This document shows positions 1-3,721 of a stretch of 5,745 nucleotides of DNA, one piece after another. Below the pieces are notes generated by a model, which had not been told where the DNA came from, did not search any database, and saw only the letters and a program-made list of their open reading frames with translations. The stretch is from Akkermansia sp. (lineage in GTDB: Bacteria; Verrucomicrobiota; Verrucomicrobiia; Verrucomicrobiales; Akkermansiaceae). Within the stretch, counting starts at the first letter, position 1. Each line of letters starts with the position of its first letter. The stretch covers positions 1 through 5,745 of the forward strand of contig JAGBZE010000218.1 in assembly GCA_017628435.1 (NCBI GenBank). Reading direction: 5' to 3'. The translations under genes and the position numbers were made by a program.

Positions 1-486
1 ATGCACCGCATGCTGGGCAGCACGCATGTGTTCTGGCTGGGCAGAGGCATTGAGGGTGACGACACGGACGGCCACATCGATGACATGGTTCGCTTTGTGA
101 ACCCCGAGGCGGTGGTTTCCATAGTGGAGCCCGACCCGCACTCCCCGCACTACCGAGCCCTGGCAGAAAACAACGAACGGCTGCAGGATCTCCGCACCCC
201 CTCCGGGCACCGGGTGGAGATTATCCCCCTGCCCATGCCCCAGCCGCTCGTGGCGCAGGACTGGCGCCTGGAGCAGCTGCCTGCCAGCTATGCCAATTTC
301 CTCATCTGCAATGGTAGCGTGATTGTGCCCATTTTCATGCAGGACAAGGAGGACGACCGCGCCCTGGGCATCCTCCGCGAGGCCTTCCCCGGCCGCCGCG
401 TGGTGGGTATTGATGCCCGCCGCCTGGTAATTGAGGGTGGCGCCATCCACTGCATCACCCAGCAGCAACCCAAAGGGAAGGAATAA
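1..486 (+). CDS. aguA: Agmatine deiminase, C-terminal part (5' end outside window)
   Basis: This is the C-terminal portion of an agmatine deiminase (peptidyl-arginine deiminase family), a cytoplasmic enzyme that hydrolyses agmatine to N-carbamoylputrescine and ammonia on the way to putrescine. The visible 161 residues carry GDDTDGHIDD (residues 19-28), whose His25 and Asp27 match the catalytic His and its acidic partner, and GGAIHCITQQQP near the end, whose Cys151 matches the nucleophilic cysteine. Family members are about 340-370 residues long, so the N-terminal half lies before base 1 and the ATG at base 1 is almost certainly an internal methionine. The stop is TAA at 484-486. It faces the minus-strand genes and shares a bidirectional terminator with them. 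No N-carbamoylputrescine amidohydrolase gene is seen in this window. The family assignment is firm; the distinction from another deiminase of the family is slightly less so. Confidence 0.93.
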   Translation: MHRMLGSTHVFWLGRGIEGDDTDGHIDDMVRFVNPEAVVSIVEPDPHSPHYRALAENNERLQDLRTPSGHRVEIIPLPMPQPLVAQDWRLEQLPASYANFLICNGSVIVPIFMQDKEDDRALGILREAFPGRRVVGIDARRLVIEGGAIHCITQQQPKGKE

Positions 487-518
487 GGAGTAGGGATTAA
501 GAACTAATCAGAATACAG

Positions 519-535
519 GCGGGCTGGAAGCCCGC
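519..535. repeat. Small GC-rich hairpin, possible interspersed repeat unit
   Basis: A perfect 7-bp inverted repeat, GCGGGCT-GGA-AGCCCGC, has a 3-nt loop and is followed by GGAAC. It lies between the agmatine deiminase stop and the main terminator and has no T-tract, so it is not itself a good intrinsic terminator. The 'GGCTGGAAGCC' core resembles short palindromic units that I recall being scattered in intergenic regions of Planctomycetes and Verrucomicrobia genomes. That resemblance is from memory and only one copy is present here. Confidence 0.4.
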
Positions 536-563
536 GGAACTGTTCAACTGCCAATAGTCAATC

Positions 564-589
564 AAAAAGGGCTCCTTCCGGAGCCCTTT
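564..589. terminator. Bidirectional intrinsic terminator between convergent genes
   Basis: A 10-bp perfect stem (566-575 with 580-589, GGGCTCC/GGAGCCC at its core) with a TTCC loop is flanked by A5 on the left (564-568) and TTT on the right. Read on the minus strand it ends in TTTTT, and on the plus strand in TTTC. It ends 5 bp before the minus-strand peptidase stop codon and serves both this gene and the agmatine deiminase gene. The T-tract is better for the minus-strand transcript. Confidence 0.9.
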
Positions 590-593
590 CTGG

Positions 594-1778
594 TTAATAT
601 CCTTGCCACATGGTTTCCGGCTTGGTGAGCGGAATCACATCGCCGGGTTTCAGGGTGGACCAATCGAAGGTGGTTCTCCAGCGGTAGCGGTTGCCGTTCT
701 TCTGCACCAGCAGGATATCGATACCCTGCTCGGCCTTACCGGTGTTCTTGCGGTCGGCAAGCTCTGCCACGGGAATGGTGACGGTGTAGGTGCCGGGCAC
801 CTCAGCCTCCAGGCAGAAGGCCACGGCATCGTAGTCCTGGTTCACGTTGTAGGGAGGGTCCTGCACAAGCACGTTCACGTACTCACAGTTTGTGCAGGTC
901 ACAGAGAGTTTCAGGCTATCGCCTTCCCACTTGAAGCTGGCAGCCTGCACCACCGGGGCAGGACATTCAGCGTAGAACTCCGTCTTATCACCGGCGGGGG
1001 CAAATACCTGGCAGCAATCCAGCAGGCGGGCGGAGTTCTGCGTGAGGTAGGTGGGACGCATGCCGAAGGTGTAGTTACCGGCACCCATGAGCGGCGTACC
1101 AAGGGCAGCCTTCTCGCTCACCGGGCCTTCGTTGTGCGGCAGGTTCAGGCCATGGCCCAGCTCGTGTGCCAGACCACCCAGCCACTTGGTAAGCAGGCGC
1201 CCCTCGTGCGTATTCTGGCCAATGTGGCTCAGGTCGAAGTGGGTATAGTCCAGGGCAAAGCAGTTACGCCCCAGACCGTAGAACGGCACGCCACCCGGGT
1301 TCAGGTCGTTGTACTCGTCATTCTGGAACGTGGGCATGATGACCAGCGTATGGCCGCTGCAGATGGCACCGGGATTTGCCTTGGCATACTCGGCAATGTC
1401 CTCCAGGCACTTGCCGTGGCCGGTTCCATAGGCATAATCGGTGGCGGGGTACTTACCGCGCACCACGTGCAGTTTCACGTTGCCGTTCTCCAGAAGCTGA
1501 AGCCCGAAAGTGCGGCCGGGGTAGCCCAGACGGGACATCTCCTTGGCGTAGTACTGCTGCACATAGAGCATCAGCTCGCTGATACGGCGTTCAAAATCTG
1601 CAGAGGGCTCATTATCGTTACCCAGGAAATAGACCACGTTAAGCGGGTGCTCTGTGGGAACAATCTGCACCTCCTCAGCAAGGAGCTCCTTAGCCCGGTC
1701 AGAGAAATGAGCAGGCACGGCAGCCATGCTCAGCGGGGGCATCAACAGCGCGGCGGCTACATAAGTCGTTGCGTTCAT
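594..1778 (-). CDS. Secreted zincin-type zinc metallopeptidase
   Basis: This is a predicted exported zinc-dependent peptidase of 394 residues from the ATG at 1778. The N-terminus has a hydrophobic stretch ending in small residues (about residues 6-23), typical of a Sec signal, though no positive charge precedes it. The zinc site is HELGHGLNLPH (residues 205-215): His205, His209 and His215 as ligands and Glu206 as catalytic base. A PLMGAG segment about 16 residues later (Met231) is a good Met-turn candidate, which suggests the metzincin clan. In the HExxHxxGxxH consensus the usual Gly is Asn here. The region after about residue 280 looks like a beta-sandwich and holds a CTNC pair; the mature protein has nine cysteines. 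I do not recognise the precise peptidase family or its substrate. An upstream in-frame GTG at 1826 is rejected because it lies inside the thioredoxin terminator hairpin. However, a start between the two would add a basic RIRR n-region, so the start is not certain. Confidence 0.82.
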   Translation of the reverse strand: MNATTYVAAALLMPPLSMAAVPAHFSDRAKELLAEEVQIVPTEHPLNVVYFLGNDNEPSADFERRISELMLYVQQYYAKEMSRLGYPGRTFGLQLLENGNVKLHVVRGKYPATDYAYGTGHGKCLEDIAEYAKANPGAICSGHTLVIMPTFQNDEYNDLNPGGVPFYGLGRNCFALDYTHFDLSHIGQNTHEGRLLTKWLGGLAHELGHGLNLPHNEGPVSEKAALGTPLMGAGNYTFGMRPTYLTQNSARLLDCCQVFAPAGDKTEFYAECPAPVVQAASFKWEGDSLKLSVTCTNCEYVNVLVQDPPYNVNQDYDAVAFCLEAEVPGTYTVTIPVAELADRKNTGKAEQGIDILLVQKNGNRYRWRTTFDWSTLKPGDVIPLTKPETMWQGY

Positions 1779-1785
1779 GCGGCGT

Positions 1786-1814
1786 ATTCTACCAAAAAAC
1801 GCTCCAGACAGCAA
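1786..1814 (-). promoter_or_regulatory. Candidate promoter of the metallopeptidase gene
   Basis: Reading the minus strand, TTGCTG (1809-1814) and TAGAAT (1786-1791) are separated by exactly 17 bp. The -10 element matches five of six consensus positions and the -35 only three. The -10 ends 7 nt before the ATG at 1778, so transcription would begin at or next to the start codon, implying a leaderless or nearly leaderless mRNA. No Shine-Dalgarno sequence is visible. The promoter lies just downstream of the terminator of the preceding thioredoxin gene, where an independent promoter is needed. Confidence 0.5.
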
Positions 1815-1846
1815 GAAAAAGAGCACTACCGCCTCAGCAGTAGCGC
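1812..1846 (-). terminator. Intrinsic terminator of the WCGTC thioredoxin gene
   Basis: On the minus strand, GCGCTACTGC pairs with GCGGTAGTGC (stem arms at 1837-1846 and 1823-1832, two G-T wobbles) around a TGAG loop. The stem is followed directly by TCTTTTTCTT. It starts 25 nt after the thioredoxin stop codon. It separates the thioredoxin from the peptidase and occupies the only upstream GTG start of the peptidase. Confidence 0.75.
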
Positions 1847-1871
1847 CCTACAAAGTTACACAAGCCAGCAA

Positions 1872-2195
1872 TCAAGCAGCCTTGATGGCAGCAATAAGCT
1901 TGTCCTTGGTGGTCATGCCGGTGATGGTGGTCACAGCCTCACCACCCTTGAAAATGATAAAGGTAGGCAGAGAGCGCACACCATAGCGCACAGCAATGGC
2001 CTGACCAGCAGGCTGACCGGCATCCACCTTCACCACCTTGGCCTCAGCGCCCAGGGCGGTGCCCACCTGCTCCACGGCGGGCATCATCATCTTACAGGTG
2101 CCGCACCAGGTGGCCCAGAAATCAACCAGTACGGGTACGGGGGAGTTGAGGACCTCAGCCTCAAACGTGCTCTCAGTTACTTCTTTGAGTGCCAT
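1872..2195 (-). CDS. Thioredoxin with WCGTC active site
   Basis: This cytoplasmic thioredoxin-fold protein of 107 residues is a full-length match to the family, with no signal peptide. It has the buried acid Asp25 in VDFWATW, the active site W30-C31-G32-T33-C34, and the cis-proline Pro77 in RSLPT, followed by the usual F-K-G-G turn. The active site has Thr where classical thioredoxins have Pro. By hand alignment it is about half identical to the neighbouring WCGPC thioredoxin, so the two look like paralogues from a duplication. The ATG at 2195 gives the standard N-terminus; an in-frame GTG at 2234 sits in the terminator hairpin of the upstream gene and is rejected. The gene has its own terminator downstream. 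Substitution of the Pro between the cysteines is known to raise the redox potential of thioredoxins, so a role other than general disulfide reduction is possible, but the partner cannot be read from the sequence. Confidence 0.92.
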   Translation of the reverse strand: MALKEVTESTFEAEVLNSPVPVLVDFWATWCGTCKMMMPAVEQVGTALGAEAKVVKVDAGQPAGQAIAVRYGVRSLPTFIIFKGGEAVTTITGMTTKDKLIAAIKAA

Positions 2196-2199
2196 ATAC

Positions 2200-2228
2200 G
2201 TTATGTTTTTTCGTTTTATTGTTGTAAA
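2200..2228 (-). promoter_or_regulatory. Possible promoter of the WCGTC thioredoxin gene
   Basis: On the minus strand TTTACA (2223-2228, five of six -35 positions) and CATAAC (2200-2205, four of six -10 positions) are spaced 17 bp apart in an A-rich stretch. The -35 overlaps the T-tract of the preceding terminator. The -10 ends only 4 nt before the ATG, which is too close for a conventional start upstream of the codon, so the exact -10 is doubtful; an alternative is AATAAA at 2215-2220. A promoter is needed somewhere here because the upstream gene is terminated. Confidence 0.3.
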
Positions 2229-2261
2229 AAGCACCGCCTGGTGATGACCACCGGCGGTGCT
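2226..2261 (-). terminator. Intrinsic terminator of the WCGPC thioredoxin gene
   Basis: A 9-bp GC-rich stem (2230-2238 with 2253-2261, GCACCGCC/GGCGGTGC) continues after one bulged base into a 4-bp GGTG/CACC extension with a 5-nt loop. On the minus strand it is followed by TTTTT (overlapping the last stem pair). It starts 36 nt after the thioredoxin TAA. This is a canonical strong Rho-independent terminator. Confidence 0.9.
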
Positions 2262-2297
2262 GGTTCTTGTTCAGAATTTCATGCGGTGGCAGGAGCG

Positions 2298-2621
2298 TTA
2301 CATGCAGGCCCGCAGCCGAGCCACCAGATTCTCCTTGGAAGTAGCCCCCACAATGGTATCCACCAGCTCACCACCGCGGAAGAACATCAGGGTGGGAATG
2401 GAGCGGATAGCGAAGCGGTTGCAGAGCTCCTGAGTATTATCCTCATCCACATTCACCTTGCAGACCTTGGCCTGCCCGGCAAGCTCCACTGCAATCTGAT
2501 CCACAATGGGGGAAATCATCTTGCAAGGGCCACACCAGGGAGCCCAGAAATCCACCAGCACGGGCACAGGGCTCTCAAGAACCTCTGTTGCGAAATCGCT
2601 GTCTGTAATCTGTATTGCCAT
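2298..2621 (-). CDS. trxA: Thioredoxin, classical WCGPC
   Basis: This 107-residue cytoplasmic thioredoxin is the general protein-disulfide reductant expected to be recycled by thioredoxin reductase. All hallmarks are present: Asp24 in VDFWAPW, the redox site W29-C30-G31-P32-C33-K34, cis-proline Pro76 in RSIPT and the terminal amphipathic helix. Extra cysteines at 54, 67 and 106 are outside the active site. The ATG at 2621 gives the normal family N-terminus; no Shine-Dalgarno sequence is visible. The gene begins 42 bp after the stop of the Pro/Ala-rich membrane protein, with no terminator or clear promoter between them, so co-transcription is likely. It is followed by a strong terminator. With the WCGTC paralogue immediately downstream it forms a tandem thioredoxin pair. 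The symbol is given for family membership; orthology to E. coli trxA is not tested. Confidence 0.95.
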   Translation of the reverse strand: MAIQITDSDFATEVLESPVPVLVDFWAPWCGPCKMISPIVDQIAVELAGQAKVCKVNVDEDNTQELCNRFAIRSIPTLMFFRGGELVDTIVGATSKENLVARLRACM

Positions 2622-2663
2622 GGTGAAGAGTGAGACTCAGGAAGCCTCTCTTCCGTTGAAAAA

Positions 2664-3611
2664 TTACTCTTCTTCTTCGTCTTCTGAATCTTCTTCCTCG
2701 CTATCACCTTCATCTTCAGAGGCTTCTTCATCAGAAGCTTCCTCCTCAGAGGATTCCTCCTCGGTGGCTTCTTCGTCTGCAGAAGCTTCCTCGGAAGAGT
2801 CTTCAGACGGCCAGCCGAAGGTCGGCTCAGACACACGACCGAAGGTGGTGTCAATGGAGTACTGCTGGAAGCAGAGGAAGAGTACCGCCAGAAGAGCAAT
2901 CACAGTCACTACCAGCACAGTGGGATGAGTTGCCTTGGGCTCTTCTTCCTCGATGATCTCAGCGGCCTTCTTCTTGGAAGATGCAGAGGGTTTAGCTGCA
3001 CCGGATTTGGCACTGGACTTCACACCAGGCTTAGCAGGTTTGGCCGGCTTGGATACAGGCACAGTAGCCGTAGGAGCCTCAGGTTCAGCAGTCTCAGGAG
3101 CAGGCTTCACCGGTGCGGAGGCGGGAATAGGAGCAGTAGCTACCGGAGCAGCAGGAGCAGCAGGCTTGGGTGCCACAGGAGCTACGGGAGCTGCAGGTTT
3201 GGGAGCAGCAGGACGAGCAGGAGCCTGCAAGGGCATGGTCGGAGTCATGCGCGGAGCAGTAGGCGGCACCGGACGGGCCGGGGCAGCAGGAGCCAACGGC
3301 ACGGTAGAAGCTGCGCGAGGAGCGGCAGGCGCAGCAGGCGCAGCAGGAGCCACAGGGCGCGGAGGCATCGGAGCAGTAGGAGCAGCACTAGCCACAGGGC
3401 GGGGAGCCACAGGGGCAGCAGGAGCGGCAGGCGCAACAGGACGCGGGGCCATGGGGGCAGCAGGAGCGGCCGGAGCTACCGGGCGCGGGGGCACAGGCGC
3501 AGTAGGAGCTGCAGGTGCTACCGGACGGGGAGCCGTGGGTGGAACCGGGCGCGGAGGAGTCGGAGGAAGAGGAGGAGTACTCATAACGTCAGTAAAGTCG
3601 TGTGCCGCCAT
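2664..3611 (-). CDS. Pro/Ala-rich single-pass membrane protein with acidic C-terminal tail
   Basis: I do not recognise this protein. From the ATG at 3611 it is 315 residues in four parts. A Pro/Ala-rich segment (about 10-185) contains five consecutive 14-residue repeats beginning PRPVA (28-97). A Lys/Ser-rich linker with KKK at 213-215 is followed by EEEE at 221-224. One hydrophobic segment, about 231-248, forms the membrane span. A short juxtamembrane piece with a duplicated TFG..SE motif leads into a 47-residue tail (269-315) with 30 Asp/Glu, 10 Ser and no basic residue. The positive charges before the span predict the Pro/Ala part in the cytoplasm and the acidic tail outside. Frame and reality are supported by the distinct domain boundaries and the membrane span, which the antisense frames lack. 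In-frame GTG 3665 and ATG 3635 are alternative starts; both would place the A10 run and the putative -10 inside the coding region. The WCGPC thioredoxin follows 42 bp downstream. Function unknown. Confidence 0.78.
   Translation of the reverse strand: MAAHDFTDVMSTPPLPPTPPRPVPPTAPRPVAPAAPTAPVPPRPVAPAAPAAPMAPRPVAPAAPAAPVAPRPVASAAPTAPMPPRPVAPAAPAAPAAPRAASTVPLAPAAPARPVPPTAPRMTPTMPLQAPARPAAPKPAAPVAPVAPKPAAPAAPVATAPIPASAPVKPAPETAEPEAPTATVPVSKPAKPAKPGVKSSAKSGAAKPSASSKKKAAEIIEEEEPKATHPTVLVVTVIALLAVLFLCFQQYSIDTTFGRVSEPTFGWPSEDSSEEASADEEATEEESSEEEASDEEASEDEGDSEEEDSEDEEEE
2802..2846 (-). repeat. Duplicated 8-residue juxtamembrane motif in the acidic-tail protein
   Basis: Two adjacent copies with a period of eight residues read TFGRVSE-P and TFGWPSE-D, immediately after the membrane span and leading into the acidic tail. 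The duplication is visible at the protein level and in the matching ACCTTCGG codons. These are the only aromatic-containing ordered-looking residues outside the membrane span in the C-terminal part. Confidence 0.6.
3321..3530 (-). repeat. Five 42-bp tandem repeats in the Pro/Ala-rich coding region
   Basis: Five consecutive in-frame 42-bp units (3489-3530, 3447-3488, 3405-3446, 3363-3404, 3321-3362 in translation order) encode PRPVAPAAPTAPVP and close variants. Units two, three and five share PRPVAPAAPAAP exactly; units one and four have Thr, and unit four has Ser for the second-turn Pro. The unit length is a multiple of three, so gain or loss of units would keep the frame. The repeats also explain the long stop-free frames on the opposite strand. 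Confidence 0.9.
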
Positions 3612-3623
3612 AGCGGATTTCTT

Positions 3624-3654
3624 CTTATATTGCATTTTTTTTTTGCTTTTGCAA
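3624..3654 (-). promoter_or_regulatory. Candidate promoter with A10 spacer tract, acidic-tail protein gene
   Basis: On the minus strand TTGCAA (3649-3654, four of six -35 positions) and TATAAG (3624-3629, five of six -10 positions) lie 19 bp apart. The spacer contains an uninterrupted A10 run (T10 on the plus strand at 3635-3644). The -10 ends 12 nt before the ATG at 3611, so the leader would be only about five nucleotides. A second A8 run lies further upstream (3678-3685) and could act as an UP element. A purine-rich AAGAAG follows the -10 but is a weak ribosome site. Confidence 0.45.
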
Positions 3655-3694
3655 GCGGAAAACACTCACGGATGATATTTTTTTTGTTTGCGAG

Positions 3695-3721
3695 AAAAAA
3701 TCGGTGCGCATCAATGGGCAC
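3695..3721 (-). terminator. Possible weak terminator of the O-antigen-ligase-like gene
   Basis: On the minus strand a 4-bp GTGC/GCAC pairing (3718-3721 with 3704-3707) overlaps the stop codon and is followed three bases later by TTTTTT (3695-3700). The stem is short and the loop is 10 nt, so termination here would be inefficient at best. Read-through into the acidic-tail protein gene cannot be excluded. Confidence 0.25.

Noticed and set aside
1779..1826. GTG start of the peptidase at 1826
   Set aside because: The codon lies in the stem of the preceding thioredoxin terminator, and the intervening sequence carries a good promoter spacing. Some doubt remains because the longer form would supply basic residues before the hydrophobic signal segment.
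2196..2234. GTG start of the WCGTC thioredoxin at 2234
   Set aside because: It lies in the terminator hairpin of the upstream gene, and the extra 13 residues are absent from the neighbouring paralogue and from normal thioredoxins.
1872..2621. Periplasmic Dsb-type role for the thioredoxins
   Set aside because: Neither protein has a signal peptide or membrane anchor, and both have standard cytoplasmic thioredoxin length.
603..2633. Long plus-strand open frame spanning the peptidase and both thioredoxin genes
   Set aside because: It runs antisense to three genes with clear catalytic motifs, is rich in His/Gly/Leu as expected of an antisense frame in GC-rich coding DNA, and crosses two terminators on the opposite strand.
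3321..3530. Regular repeat spacing considered as a CRISPR array
   Set aside because: The units are contiguous 42-bp in-frame coding repeats without unique spacers and translate to a Pro/Ala repeat.
2664..3611. TonB-like identity for the Pro-rich protein
   Set aside because: TonB has its membrane span at the N-terminus, followed by a Pro/Lys-rich spacer and a folded C-terminal domain. Here the span is near the C-terminus and is followed only by an acidic tail.
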